A stretch of DNA of 64,000 nucleotides from Rheinheimera mesophila (GTDB lineage: Bacteria > Pseudomonadota > Gammaproteobacteria > Enterobacterales > Alteromonadaceae): contig NZ_LAVS01000086.1 in the NCBI RefSeq assembly GCF_000986865.1, positions 77,487 through 141,486 of the forward strand, written 5' to 3'. A program made the position numbers and the translations under genes. The notes below the pieces were generated by a model. That model made no database searches and was not told the DNA's origin. It saw only the letters and a list, made by a program, of their open reading frames with translations. Shown here in pieces: positions 46,689 to 56,780 of the stretch (the first letter of the stretch is position 1; every line of letters begins with the position of its first letter).

Positions 46689-46739
46689 TTTAAACCCTTA
46701 CACACTAATTTATTTTACAAGCTTAACGAGGATAGATGG

Positions 46740-46883
46740 ATGGAAGCTTTAAATTACTGCGTGTCTGAGCTGAGCAATCAGGTCGCATTGACCGATGCCG
46801 AATTTCTGGTGCTGTTTATGGTGTTCTGGCTGGTGGCCGCTGTACTGCAAAACAAATTTGATATGAACAAAAACGAGGAATAA
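46740..46883 (+). CDS. 47-residue single-span membrane peptide
   Basis: ATG 46740 with GAGGA 7 bases upstream encodes a 47-residue protein: an N-terminal MEALNYCVSELSNQ segment, one hydrophobic helix (about residues 22-36, FLVLFMVFWLVAAVL) and a charged tail ending NKNEE. It lies 51 bases after the amidohydrolase and 3 bases before the next gene. No known family is recognised; size, operon position and ribosome site support it. Confidence 0.7.
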   Translation: MEALNYCVSELSNQVALTDAEFLVLFMVFWLVAAVLQNKFDMNKNEE

Positions 46884-46886
46884 CAG

Positions 46887-47165
46887 ATGGAAACTGTACA
46901 ACAATTTTTCGATACCTTTGTCCAGGCATGGCAACAGGCTGATCTGGTGTTTTTAGTAGGGTTTGGCACGCTTTTTCTGCTGATTTGGTTTTTACCCAGC
47001 CTGCTGGCATTGGCCTTTAATCGCCAGCATGCCGGTAAAATTGCCTTACTGAATGTGCCGGCTGGTTTTTCCTGGATAGCCTGGGTGGCGTTAATCGTCT
47101 GGGCTGTGACTGGCAAACTGAGCGATAAACTGGCTGAAAAGGCGCGCTTAAAGCCAGTGGTCTGA
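46887..47165 (+). CDS. Superinfection immunity-type membrane protein
   Basis: A 92-residue two-helix protein matching the Imm_superinfect pattern: IWFLPSLLALAFNRQHAGKI, then ALLNVPAGFSWIAWVALIVW, with helices at about 20-40 and 52-78. Phage T4 Imm of this family blocks DNA entry of a second phage; chromosomal members are common and may do something else. It is the last gene of the amidohydrolase operon, 3 bases after the 47-residue gene, and converges with a metallo-beta-lactamase-fold gene 10 bases away. Confidence 0.82.
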   Translation: METVQQFFDTFVQAWQQADLVFLVGFGTLFLLIWFLPSLLALAFNRQHAGKIALLNVPAGFSWIAWVALIVWAVTGKLSDKLAEKARLKPVV

Positions 47166-47175
47166 TACAAGGCTG

Positions 47176-48273
47176 TTATAACTGTACGCTATCACCTTCA
47201 TTTAAAATTAGCAGCGGCACCTGACTGTTCAGTTGTCGCTGCATATGCAATAAGCGCAAGAGTGGGGAATGTGAACTGATGTCTCCCATCTGCCAACTCC
47301 CATTACCATAGCCCCAGGGGATCATCACTTTGCAACCCAGTTCTGTCGCGGCCACCAACGCATCTTCTGGTGTGGTATGCACATAACGATACCAGTCAGC
47401 ATGCTCTTCATGATGATAAGAGGCTATCGGCAACAGACAGATGTCTATATCCCCGTATTTCTGCTGAATATCCTTAAAATGCTCTGAATAGCCGGTATCT
47501 CCCGCAAAAAACAAAGTGTTTTCACCGTGCTTTAACAACCAGCCGCCCCAGAGGGCTTTATTGTCATCATTGAACAATCTGCGGTTATTAAAATGATGGG
47601 CAGGCACCAGATGGATGCTGAGCTCACCTTGTTGGCTCTGGCTATACCAGGCCTGTTCAATAATGTGGTATCCACCCTTTGGCATATAATCCGCCATCCC
47701 CAGAGGCAGGTAATAAGTTGGCTTATTGCCTATTTGTTCAATGCTCTGCTGGCTGAAATGGTCGTAATGCAAATGGGAGTACAACACGGCATCTGTTTCT
47801 GCCAAAGTGGTACTGCTGATCGTCGGGGTGTAAGGCCTTTTGATGATGCCGGCAAACCATTGTACCCAACGGACCGGCCAGTCAAACTGGCCAAATACAG
47901 GGTCCAACAGCAGTTGCTGGCCATCCGGTGTATTGATCACAAAGCTGGCATGACCCAGCCATTGCACAGCAAAACCAGTAGTTAACTCAGGTGCTTGCTG
48001 AGCTGCAGTGTAGCGGCAATCCTGACCCGGAGTTTTACACTCAACGGCCTTATGTGCCGGATAGCAGTTTGCCTCACAGTGCGCCGGATACTGCCGCTGC
48101 CCTAAAGGCGTGCGATACAGATTACGATAGGCACCCTGATGTTCACCTTGAGTGATCTGTGGCAGTACTGCCTCTTTGCTGACCTGACGCTGAACCTTAT
48201 TTGGTGTGCTGCAGGCGCAAAGCAGCAGCACACCGATGAGCAACATAGCTTTTGGAACTCGCTTTGGTCTCAT
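47176..48273 (-). CDS. Metallo-beta-lactamase-fold lipoprotein hydrolase
   Basis: A 365-residue lipoprotein (CAC lipobox, Cys21). The metal site is intact: AVLYSHLHYDHFSQQ (HxHxDH), VPAHHFNNR, FFAGDTGYSEHF, and a late histidine in ASYHHEEHAD. VQWLGHASFVI is the fold start. The order and WLGHASF phrase resemble NAPE-PLD/UlaG-like phosphodiesterases, so a lipid or phosphodiester substrate is possible. Four extra cysteines at residues about 67-86 may form disulfides. Confidence 0.88.
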   Translation of the reverse strand: MRPKRVPKAMLLIGVLLLCACSTPNKVQRQVSKEAVLPQITQGEHQGAYRNLYRTPLGQRQYPAHCEANCYPAHKAVECKTPGQDCRYTAAQQAPELTTGFAVQWLGHASFVINTPDGQQLLLDPVFGQFDWPVRWVQWFAGIIKRPYTPTISSTTLAETDAVLYSHLHYDHFSQQSIEQIGNKPTYYLPLGMADYMPKGGYHIIEQAWYSQSQQGELSIHLVPAHHFNNRRLFNDDNKALWGGWLLKHGENTLFFAGDTGYSEHFKDIQQKYGDIDICLLPIASYHHEEHADWYRYVHTTPEDALVAATELGCKVMIPWGYGNGSWQMGDISSHSPLLRLLHMQRQLNSQVPLLILNEGDSVQL

Positions 48274-48304
48274 TAATAGCCCTTATTAACCAATGGTTTA
48301 CTCG

Positions 48305-48426
48305 TTATTGTTGTCTTAATACCATAGCAGGTTTGCGCCCTGCAACCTGCCAGGCTAAAGCGGCTACTGTGCACCAGCAAATCGCGAAAGTAACGGCTGC
48401 CGCAAGCAAACCCGGCAGCGCTGCGT
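48305..48426 (-). pseudogene. C-terminal scrap of an FtsX-like ABC permease
   Basis: On the minus strand a 40-codon stretch reads ALPGLLAAAVTFAICWCTVA, then ALAWQVAGRKPAMVLRQQ and stop at 48305. The last helix plus a WQVAGRKPAMVLRQ tail is the characteristic end of FtsX/MacB permeases. An in-frame stop immediately before it ends the reading frame, and the rest of the permease is missing. Confidence 0.6.
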
Positions 48427-49344
48427 ATGCTTACGTCAGCCCAGCAGCAACAACTGCAACAAGGCAAGTTTGACGGGGCGAACTTAGCGCAACTGGCCCT
48501 GATACTGCATAGCACCACTACGCATTATCAGGGCCAGTTGCAGTGGCAGCAGCAAGGCTTCACAGACCGGCTGGCGCTGAGCATTGTCTGCAGCCGAATT
48601 CAGGGGCAGTTACGTAAACTGGTGACGCTGCAAAGTATTAATCAGGCACTGCTGCAGCAAGAAGTGCAGGCTTATCAGCAACTCACCAGAGTGTTGACGC
48701 ACGAAATTGCCAATTCGGTGACCCCTATGGCGTCTTTGGCACAAAGCTGCCAGCAGATTTTGCCTGTGGCAGGCACTGTGCTAAGTCAGGATGACCATGT
48801 TGATCTTAGCGAAGCACTGACGACCATCTACAGACGTGGCCAGCACTTGAGTGATTTTATCCTGTCCTTTAAACAGCTAAGTCAGCCGGTACAAGCGAAT
48901 TTACAACAGACCAATCTGGTGGCAATTGTCAAAAATTGTCTGGCCTTGCAGCGTGACGCTCTCTGTAAGTCCGGAGTTGAGCTAAAAACTGACTTGCCCA
49001 CTCAGGCCCTGTTATGGCTGGATGAAGCCCTGACGGAACAAGTGCTGATTAACCTGCTGCAAAATGCATTGGATGCTATGCAGCACGGTGCTCAGAAACA
49101 GCTTAGCGTGAGGCTTGAGCGCACAACACAACAGCAATGGCAACTGGAGATCAACGACAGCGGACCTGGTATACCGGCGGATGTCGCAGAGCAAATTTTT
49201 ATTCCGTTTTTCACCACCAAGGCTACAGGCTCGGGTATAGGCTTGCCTTTATCGCGCGCTTTGTTGCAGGCGCAGGACGCTCAATTGGAATACAAACCCG
49301 CTGAGCCAGGCGGTAGTTGTTTTAGCATACGTTTTGGGCAATAG
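48427..49344 (+). CDS. Histidine kinase, likely N-terminally truncated
   Basis: A 305-residue cytoplasmic kinase. The phosphoacceptor motif is LTRVLTHEIANSVTPMASLA, N box NLLQNALDAMQHG, G1 NDSGPGIPADVAEQIF, F/G2 FFTTKATGSGIGLPLSRALL. NtrY-like relatives of this kind carry membrane helices and a sensor N-terminal to the helix LALSIVCSRIQGQLRKL; here the frame begins shortly before it. A stop in frame at 48391 shows it does not extend further. The gene abuts an inverted ABC-permease fragment, so a rearrangement probably removed the start. It overlaps the convergent LysR gene by 23 bases. Confidence 0.75.
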   Translation: MLTSAQQQQLQQGKFDGANLAQLALILHSTTTHYQGQLQWQQQGFTDRLALSIVCSRIQGQLRKLVTLQSINQALLQQEVQAYQQLTRVLTHEIANSVTPMASLAQSCQQILPVAGTVLSQDDHVDLSEALTTIYRRGQHLSDFILSFKQLSQPVQANLQQTNLVAIVKNCLALQRDALCKSGVELKTDLPTQALLWLDEALTEQVLINLLQNALDAMQHGAQKQLSVRLERTTQQQWQLEINDSGPGIPADVAEQIFIPFFTTKATGSGIGLPLSRALLQAQDAQLEYKPAEPGGSCFSIRFGQ

Positions 49345-50224
49345 CCTTTGGACTGTTTTCCAAACCCTGCTGCAACCAATCCAGCAGTAAGCGGACTTTG
49401 ACCGGTAAATGCCGGTTGAGTGGATACAAGGCCCAGATCCCTTCATCGGACGGTTGTTGCTCTGCTAGCAGGGCCACTAAACGGCCGTCCTCCAAATAAG
49501 GTTGCAGGTAATAATCCGGCAGTTGGGTAATTCCTAAACCTTTGAGTACTGCGTCAGTCAGCGCCACGCCGCTATTGCAGCGTAAATAAGGCTGGGGTTT
49601 AAATTGCAGCTTTTTGCCTTGTTGCTCAAAACGCCAGAAATCGACAGAGCCCACTAAACAGCGGTGTTGGTGTAGCTCGGCTACTGTGGCAGGCGTGCCA
49701 AACTTTTGCAGATAGTCGGGGCTGGCGCATAAATACAAAGTGCGTTTACCTAAAGCTTTGGCCTGCAGGCTGGAATCTGTCAGTTGACCTAAGCGGATAG
49801 CGCAATCAAAACCGCCTTGTACTAAATCCAGTTGATCGTTGGTCAGTTGCAAATCCAGTTGCACTTTGGGGTAGCGTAATAAAAACTCATGCAGCAAAGG
49901 CGCAATAAATTGCTCGCCATAATAAACAGGAGCAGTAATTTTGATCGCACCTGAAGGCTCGTGCTGCATACTGGTTAACAGTTGATTGGCTTGTTGCAGG
50001 CCGTTGACCAAAGCGCGGCACTGTTGGTAATACAAAGTGCCTTGTTCGGTTAAACGCACCTGACGGGTAGTGCGAAGTACCAAGTTGCAGTTTAGTCGCT
50101 GCTCTAATTGCAGCACAGTGCGGCTGACCTGAGCGACTGAAATACCTAAAACTTTGGCTGCTTTAGAAAAACTGCCCAGTTCTGCGACAGCCACAAATTC
50201 GCTGATGCCTTGCCATTCTTTCAT
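49322..50224 (-). CDS. LysR-family transcriptional regulator
   Basis: A 300-residue LysR protein: N-terminal winged helix (EFVAVAELGSFSKAAKVLGI, SVAQVSRTVLQLEQRLNCNL) and a C-terminal effector domain. It is divergent from frmA with 97 bases between, so it is the natural candidate regulator of the formaldehyde operon. The effector is not known; in related species such LysR regulators respond to formaldehyde or S-hydroxymethylglutathione. Confidence 0.9.
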   Translation of the reverse strand: MKEWQGISEFVAVAELGSFSKAAKVLGISVAQVSRTVLQLEQRLNCNLVLRTTRQVRLTEQGTLYYQQCRALVNGLQQANQLLTSMQHEPSGAIKITAPVYYGEQFIAPLLHEFLLRYPKVQLDLQLTNDQLDLVQGGFDCAIRLGQLTDSSLQAKALGKRTLYLCASPDYLQKFGTPATVAELHQHRCLVGSVDFWRFEQQGKKLQFKPQPYLRCNSGVALTDAVLKGLGITQLPDYYLQPYLEDGRLVALLAEQQPSDEGIWALYPLNRHLPVKVRLLLDWLQQGLENSPKAIAQNVC

Positions 50225-50282
50225 TTATGCAAAACTCATTTGTTATTTGTGGGGATTATCATCGATTAAGAAAAAATTACAA

Positions 50283-51440
<1,158 letters not shown>

Positions 51441-51460
51441 TTTTAAGTGTTAATTATTAT

Positions 51461-51484
51461 AAAAGCCCGCTTTGTCGGGCTTTC
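51461..51484 (+). terminator. Terminator between frmA and fghA
   Basis: AAAGCCCG-ctttgt-CGGGCTTT, 21 bases after frmA. The hairpin lacks a long T run and may only partly stop transcription, leaving fghA in the same operon. Confidence 0.65.
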
Positions 51485-51503
51485 TCTGCAGAAGGAATAG
51501 GCA

Positions 51504-52340
51504 ATGACGCTGATTCAGTTATCCGAACATAAACTCTTTGCTGGCCGCCAGATCAAGTATCAGCATCACTCAGAGTCAGTCAAAGGGGTGATGCAATTTT
51601 CTGTGTATTTGCCGCCAGCGGCTGAAAAACAAAAAGTGCCGGTGTTGTACTGGTTGTCCGGTTTAACCTGCACAGACGAAAACTTTTCTGTCAAAGCTGG
51701 CGCACAACGTGTTGCCGCTGAATTGGGCATAGCTTTAGTGATCCCGGACACCAGCCCACGAGGCGAGGGCGTGGCAGATGATGCAGCTTATGATTTAGGC
51801 CAGGGTGCTAGTTTTTATCTCAATGCCACACAAGAGCCCTGGGCGGCGCATTACCAGATGTACGACTATATCAGCCGTGAACTGCCTGCTGTAGTGCAAG
51901 CGCATTTGCCCGTTACAGCAGCCAAATCCATCAGCGGCCATTCGATGGGCGGCCATGGCGCTTTAGTGATTGCCTTGCGTGAACAGGGGGCTTATCGCTC
52001 GGTATCGGCGTTTTCACCTATTTGTCAGCCGACCGAATGCGACTGGGGTAAAAAGGCCTTTACGGCCTATCTTGGCAGCGAGCAAAACCAGTGGTTGCAG
52101 TACGACGCGAGTTTTTTACTGGCGCAGCGCCAAAGTAGTTTGCCTATGCTGGTGGACCAGGGAGAGGCTGACCAGTTTTACCCTTCACAGCTTCGTACTG
52201 AAGCCTTAATCGAAGCCAATCAACGTAGCCAAAGCGGCGCACAAATTCGCCTGCAGCCAGGGTACGATCACAGCTACTTTTTTATCAGCAGCTTTATTGA
52301 AGAACATCTGCGTTTTCATGCAAGGCATTTAAAAGGCTAG
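51504..52340 (+). CDS. fghA: S-formylglutathione hydrolase
   Basis: An esterase-D-type alpha/beta hydrolase of 278 residues that releases formate and glutathione from S-formylglutathione. Signatures: VLYWLSGLTCTDENF, DTSPRGEGVADD, nucleophile elbow SGHSMGGHGAL, the acid in LVDQGEADQFY and the catalytic His in GYDHSYFFISSFI. It is the second step of the pathway begun by frmA. Confidence 0.95.
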   Translation: MTLIQLSEHKLFAGRQIKYQHHSESVKGVMQFSVYLPPAAEKQKVPVLYWLSGLTCTDENFSVKAGAQRVAAELGIALVIPDTSPRGEGVADDAAYDLGQGASFYLNATQEPWAAHYQMYDYISRELPAVVQAHLPVTAAKSISGHSMGGHGALVIALREQGAYRSVSAFSPICQPTECDWGKKAFTAYLGSEQNQWLQYDASFLLAQRQSSLPMLVDQGEADQFYPSQLRTEALIEANQRSQSGAQIRLQPGYDHSYFFISSFIEEHLRFHARHLKG

Positions 52341-52379
52341 GCAGAATGTGGTCGCCGCCCAACTTTTGCTTGCCGGGGG

Positions 52380-52590
52380 CCCCTAAGCGCGGCTAAAATG
52401 GCGCTGCGCTTAGGGGAGTAATTTACAAAACCGCCAGGTTTTGTGTTGTTGTCAACATACTTGTACCTCACTGTACATGGCAACAGCGTCCCGTTGATCA
52501 AGCTTGATCAGGTATTAATGAGACCTAAGACAACGGACTAACCCCAGGCGGGAGTTGGTCTGTTGTCTTATGTTTAATGATCCCGCCAGG
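52380..52590 (+). promoter_or_regulatory. yybP-ykoY-type manganese riboswitch leader
   Basis: Conserved elements of the Mn2+ riboswitch are present in order: GGGGAGTA (52413-52420), GTCAACATACT (52451-52461) and GAGACCTAA (52520-52528). P1 would pair CTTAGG (52409-52414) with CCTAAG (52524-52529). Competing pairings are visible: CCCCTAAGCGC (52380-52390) with GCGCTTAGGGG (52406-52416), and TAAGACAAC (52526-52534) with GTTGTCTTA (52562-52570). GGCGGGA in that loop (52547-52553) can also pair with TCCCGCC (52581-52587), which abuts the ribosome site AGG (52588-52590). Structure was drawn by eye. Confidence 0.85.
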
Positions 52591-52598
52591 TGCAATCT

Positions 52599-53162
52599 AT
52601 GTATTTTGATGCCTTCGTAGCCTCCTTCGCTTCTGTTACTGTGGCTGAAATTGGTGATAAAACTCAGCTTTTGTCGTTATTTCTCGCTGCTCGTTTTCGC
52701 TCCCGTGGCGCTATTATTGCCGGTATTCTGCTGGCTACCCTACTTAATCATGCCGCCTCGGCCTGGTTTGGTGCCTGGGTGGCGCAGTTTATTCCACAAG
52801 GTTGGCATGCCTGGTTGTTAGGCGGCTCTTTTATTGCGGTGGCGCTGTGGTTGCTGATCCCGGATAAAGACGACAGCGAAGAAGTCAGCGTTTTAAAATA
52901 CGGTGCTTTTTTTGCTAGCTGTATTTTGTTTTTCCTGGCAGAAATAGGTGATAAAACTCAGGTCGCCACCGTGCTTTTGGCGGCTACTTACCCCCAAACC
53001 TGGCAAGTGATTTTAGGCACTACCTTCGGCATGCTGGCTGCTAATGTGCCTGTGGTCTATGCCGGTAGCTGGTTGCTGGAGCGTATCTCCTTAGACTGGG
53101 CGCGCCGTGTCGCTTGTGCCATCTTTATGTTGCTGGGTGTGGTCACTATTTTGATGTATTAG
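52599..53162 (+). CDS. TMEM165/GDT1-family manganese exporter
   Basis: A 187-residue, six-helix UPF0016 transporter with the two E-x-G-D-(K/R)-(T/S) motifs, VAEIGDKTQLLSLFLAAR (about 13-30) and LAEIGDKTQVATVLLAA (about 112-128). Relatives (MneA) export Mn2+, which fits the riboswitch upstream. ATG 52599 lies 8 bases after AGG; an in-frame GTG at 52590 overlaps that site and is less likely. Confidence 0.9.
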   Translation: MYFDAFVASFASVTVAEIGDKTQLLSLFLAARFRSRGAIIAGILLATLLNHAASAWFGAWVAQFIPQGWHAWLLGGSFIAVALWLLIPDKDDSEEVSVLKYGAFFASCILFFLAEIGDKTQVATVLLAATYPQTWQVILGTTFGMLAANVPVVYAGSWLLERISLDWARRVACAIFMLLGVVTILMY

Positions 53163-53290
53163 CCCTGAGTCAGAAACGCAGTGGGAATTTTGGGTTGTTT
53201 GATTTGTGAACAATCCAACTCTGCCTTAATGTTAGTATTATCCTGCTGAGTCAAGTATAATGCGCGGCCATTTTTGGCAGGCAACACCGA

Positions 53291-55558
53291 GTGAAACAAC
53301 AGATGCAAACGAACCAGGCCCCTTTAAGAAAATCCGCAGCAGTGGACCGCATGGCCGCCGAGCGGGGACTATTTTCTTATCCCAAATACTGGGCTGAGTC
53401 CTTTGGTACTGCACCGTTTTTGCCGATGAGCCGCGCCGAGATGAAACAACTGGGCTGGGATAGCTGCGATATTATTCTGGTGGTCGGCGACGCTTATGTT
53501 GATCACCCCAGTTTTGGTATGGCCGTGGTGGGACGTATGCTGGAAAGCCAGGGCTTTCGGGTGGGTATTATTGCCCAACCGGACTGGTCGTCCAAAGATG
53601 CCTTTATGGCACTTGGCAAACCTAATCTGTTTTTTGGCGTCTCTGCCGGCAATATGGACTCGATGATTAACCGCTACACAGCGGATAAGAAGTTACGTCA
53701 CGATGATGCCTACACGCCAGGCAACGAAGGTGGTAAAAGGCCTGACCGCGCTGTGATTGTCTATTCGCAGCGCTGTAAAGAAGCCTATAAAGACGTGCCG
53801 GTGATCATCGGTGGTATTGAGGCCAGTTTGCGCCGTATCGCCCATTATGACTACTGGCAGGAAAAAGTCCGTCGTTCCATTATTTTTGATGCCAAAGCCG
53901 AATTATTAATTTACGGCAACGCTGAACGGCCGCTGGTGGAAGTGGCACATCGCATTGCCAATGGTGAAGAGATCACCAGCTTGCACGATATCCGTGGCAC
54001 TGCGGTGATCCGCAAAGAGCCGTTACCCGGCTGGCGTGGCGTAGACTCTACCGCCATTGATAAAGTGGGCAAAATTGATCCTGTACCTAACCCCTATGGT
54101 GCAGACGATGTTGGATGCAGCACCTATTCTGAATTTGCCCAGCAAGGCATAGACCTCAGCAAAGCACCTGAAGTGGAGGCCAAACCTATCATGGTGCAGC
54201 CGCCACGGCAAAAGCCCTGGGAAAAAACCTATGTGAAGTTGCCAGCTTTTGAACAGGTCAGTGTCAACAAAGCTTTGTATGCCCATGCGTCGCGTATTTT
54301 GCATCAGGAAACCAATCCTGGCTGTGCCCGCGCTATCTTCCAGCGCCATGGTGATCGCTATCTGTGGGTCAATCCGCCTGCTTTTCCGTTAACGACAGAA
54401 GAGATGGATGGGGTGTTTGGCTTGCCTTATCAGCGTGTACCGCACCCAGTGTATGGCAAGGCGAAAATTCCTGCTTACGAGATGATCAAAACCTCGGTCA
54501 ATATTATGCGAGGTTGTTTTGGTGGCTGTTCGTTCTGTTCTATTACCGAGCATGAAGGCCGCGTTATTCAAAGTCGTTCGCAGGAATCGATTTTAAAAGA
54601 AATTAAAGAAATTCGTGACAAAGTGCCGGGTTTTACTGGCGTGATCTCGGATTTGGGCGGTCCAACCGCCAATATGTATCGCTTGCGCTGTAAAAATCCA
54701 AAAGCAGAGCAAACCTGCCGTCGGCCTTCTTGTGTTTATCCGACCATTTGTGAGCATATGGATACCGATCAAAGCCCGACGGTGGAGTTGTACCGCGCCG
54801 CCCGAAAAGTAGAGGGCGTGAAAAAAATTCTGGTCGCCTCAGGTGTGCGTTACGACTTAGCGGTGGAAGATCCAAACTACGTCAAAGAGTTAGTGCAGCA
54901 CCATGTCGGTGGTTATTTAAAAATCGCGCCTGAGCATACCGAAACTGGTCCTTTGTCGAAAATGATGAAACCTGGCATGGGCGCGTATGACAAGTTTAAA
55001 GAAATGTTCGACCGTTTCAGCCGTGAAGCGGGCAAAGAGCAGTACCTGATCCCGTATTTTATTTCGGCGCATCCGGGCACTACAGACCGCGATATGGTGA
55101 ATTTAGCGCTCTGGCTAAAAGAGCGTGACTTTAAACTGGATCAGGTGCAGAACTTCTACCCAAGCCCTATGGCGAACGCGACCACCATCTACCACACCGA
55201 GATGAACTCGCTGAAGAATATCAAAGGCAATACCGAAGTGGTGCCAGTGCCCAAAGGCGAGCGTCAGCGCCGCTTGCACAAAGCTTTGCTGCGTTATCAT
55301 GACCCGAAAGGTTGGCCGATGATCCGCGAAGCTTTGGTCAAAATGGGCTTAAAACACCTGATTGGTCGCGGTAAAGGGTGTTTGGTGCCGGAAGAAGGCA
55401 AAGAAGATCTAGTCCTGCGTGGTATGAAAGTACCGGGTAAAAAACCAGGTCAGGTGGCATTAACCCGTCATACCGGGGTCAACCCGGCGGCAAAAGCGGT
55501 GGAAAAAATTAAACGCTCATCCGGTAAACCCTCTTTTAGCAAAAAGGCCAAAGGGTAA
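53291..55558 (+). CDS. ygiQ: YgiQ-family radical SAM protein
   Basis: A 755-residue UPF0313 protein. The radical-SAM cluster motif is [17 protein letters not shown] (CxxxCxxC), preceded by a long N-terminal domain starting at about residue 20 with [13 protein letters not shown], and followed by [13 protein letters not shown] and [14 protein letters not shown]. Start is GTG 53291. The tail (after about 715) is Lys/Ser-rich and disordered. The reaction is unknown; the family is conserved and often called oxidoreductase by default. The ATG of the acetyltransferase lies 4 bases downstream. Confidence 0.93.
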   Translation: MKQQMQTNQAPLRKSAAVDRMAAERGLFSYPKYWAESFGTAPFLPMSRAEMKQLGWDSCDIILVVGDAYVDHPSFGMAVVGRMLESQGFRVGIIAQPDWSSKDAFMALGKPNLFFGVSAGNMDSMINRYTADKKLRHDDAYTPGNEGGKRPDRAVIVYSQRCKEAYKDVPVIIGGIEASLRRIAHYDYWQEKVRRSIIFDAKAELLIYGNAERPLVEVAHRIANGEEITSLHDIRGTAVIRKEPLPGWRGVDSTAIDKVGKIDPVPNPYGADDVGCSTYSEFAQQGIDLSKAPEVEAKPIMVQPPRQKPWEKTYVKLPAFEQVSVNKALYAHASRILHQETNPGCARAIFQRHGDRYLWVNPPAFPLTTEEMDGVFGLPYQRVPHPVYGKAKIPAYEMIKTSVNIMRGCFGGCSFCSITEHEGRVIQSRSQESILKEIKEIRDKVPGFTGVISDLGGPTANMYRLRCKNPKAEQTCRRPSCVYPTICEHMDTDQSPTVELYRAARKVEGVKKILVASGVRYDLAVEDPNYVKELVQHHVGGYLKIAPEHTETGPLSKMMKPGMGAYDKFKEMFDRFSREAGKEQYLIPYFISAHPGTTDRDMVNLALWLKERDFKLDQVQNFYPSPMANATTIYHTEMNSLKNIKGNTEVVPVPKGERQRRLHKALLRYHDPKGWPMIREALVKMGLKHLIGRGKGCLVPEEGKEDLVLRGMKVPGKKPGQVALTRHTGVNPAAKAVEKIKRSSGKPSFSKKAKG

Positions 55559-55562
55559 CAGC

Positions 55563-56081
55563 ATGGCGATGGATGCTGTGCTTGAAACGCCGCGTTTAAT
55601 TTTACGTGCCTTTACGCTGGATGATGTCGATGCCATGTATCAGCTCATGACAGTGCCTGACGTTATTCGTTATGTCGGCAATAAGCCCGCCCAGTCGAAA
55701 CAGGATACGCTGGATTATTTACAGCAACATCCGCTGCGGGATTATCAGATGTATGGCTACGGCCGTTTTGCTTGCGTCTGGAAAGAAACCGGGCAGGTGA
55801 TAGGTTTTAGCGGCATTAAGTATCTGGATGAAATTCAGGAAACCGAGCTGGGGTACCGTTTTTTGCCAGAGTTCTGGCGTAAGGGGCTGGCCACTGAAGC
55901 AGGTCTTGCCGTGATAGAGTTCGCAAAAAATCTAGGTCTGAATAGACTGGTTGCGGTTATTCATCCAGAAAACGAAGGCTCAAAGCAGGTCGCTTTGCGT
56001 CTTGGCTTCGCGCTGGAAGGCACCACAGCCTTGTCCTTCATAGACGAGAGCGATTTATTACTATTTTCCCGTACCATTTAA
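55563..56081 (+). CDS. GNAT-family N-acetyltransferase
   Basis: A 172-residue RimJ-like acetyltransferase: LETPRLILRAFTLDDVDAMY at the start, IGFSGIKYLDEIQETELGYR, acetyl-CoA loop FWRKGLATEAGLAVIEF, and a C-terminal RLVAVIHPENEGSKQVALRL. The R/Q-x-x-G-x-G/A loop is KGLATEAG here. The substrate may be a protein N-terminus or a small amine. It is 4 bases after ygiQ, so the two are probably co-translated. Confidence 0.88.
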   Translation: MAMDAVLETPRLILRAFTLDDVDAMYQLMTVPDVIRYVGNKPAQSKQDTLDYLQQHPLRDYQMYGYGRFACVWKETGQVIGFSGIKYLDEIQETELGYRFLPEFWRKGLATEAGLAVIEFAKNLGLNRLVAVIHPENEGSKQVALRLGFALEGTTALSFIDESDLLLFSRTI

Positions 56082-56144
56082 ACAAGCTGCTTTAGTACTG
56101 ATTCAGGCTCTGTTAAACTTTGCCGCCTTTTGTTTGGAGTTGGT

Positions 56145-56780
56145 ATGGCGTTAAAGTTTTCGCTCAATTTACAATCTGTTGCTGCACAGTGGGCGCTCTG
56201 TCTGCTGCTGGCTGTTGCCGCTGTTTTGGCTTATCAGGCAAAACCCTGGTTGGCTTTTGCATTGCTGCCAGAGCCAATAACTCAATCTCAGTTAAAGCAA
56301 GTGAATGATTTTGAGACCAAACACCCGGAAGCGGCTCAAATCCTCCATGCCTATTTGGGGATCCGCGCCCTGATGGCTGAAGAGCAAAAGTTGTTGGCAC
56401 AACATGCGGCTTGGGACGATCAGGATCGTGATGAGGGCTGGGCTGAGGCTACTGAGTATTTATTAGCTCATTTAGCGGTCACGACCACGAATAACGAGCT
56501 GCGTATTCTCGATAGCGAGTGTCGCAATACCTTGTGCCGTGTAAAACTGATGGCGCCTACACCTTTGACCAAAGAATTTACCGCCAGGATCCTCGATTAC
56601 GCCAAAGTATTAAAAGCGGGTGAGCTGGAATACGATGATTTGGAAACTTTACCAGGCGCGGTGTTATTAAAGCTCAAAGCCAATAAAAGATATAAGTTTG
56701 ACGAAGCGACCACGGCAGATTTGTGGCCGGAAGAACGGCAGCAATGGGAACAGGAGCTGAAAACATGGTACACAAAATAA
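56145..56780 (+). CDS. Membrane-anchored protein, function unknown
   Basis: A 211-residue protein with an N-terminal hydrophobic segment (about 12-38) and a soluble domain. Two cysteines in SECRNTLCRVKL suggest a disulfide, as expected in the periplasm. GGAG is well placed before ATG 56145. It overlaps the next gene by 16 bases, so the pair is an operon. No family recognised. Confidence 0.7.
   Translation: MALKFSLNLQSVAAQWALCLLLAVAAVLAYQAKPWLAFALLPEPITQSQLKQVNDFETKHPEAAQILHAYLGIRALMAEEQKLLAQHAAWDDQDRDEGWAEATEYLLAHLAVTTTNNELRILDSECRNTLCRVKLMAPTPLTKEFTARILDYAKVLKAGELEYDDLETLPGAVLLKLKANKRYKFDEATTADLWPEERQQWEQELKTWYTK

Noticed and set aside
47593-47985. Plus-strand frame of 130 codons
   Set aside because: Shadow of the metallo-beta-lactamase-fold gene, whose metal motifs are intact.
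48252-48473. Plus-strand frame that could extend the histidine kinase
   Set aside because: It is in a different frame from the kinase, and the kinase frame has a stop at 48391.
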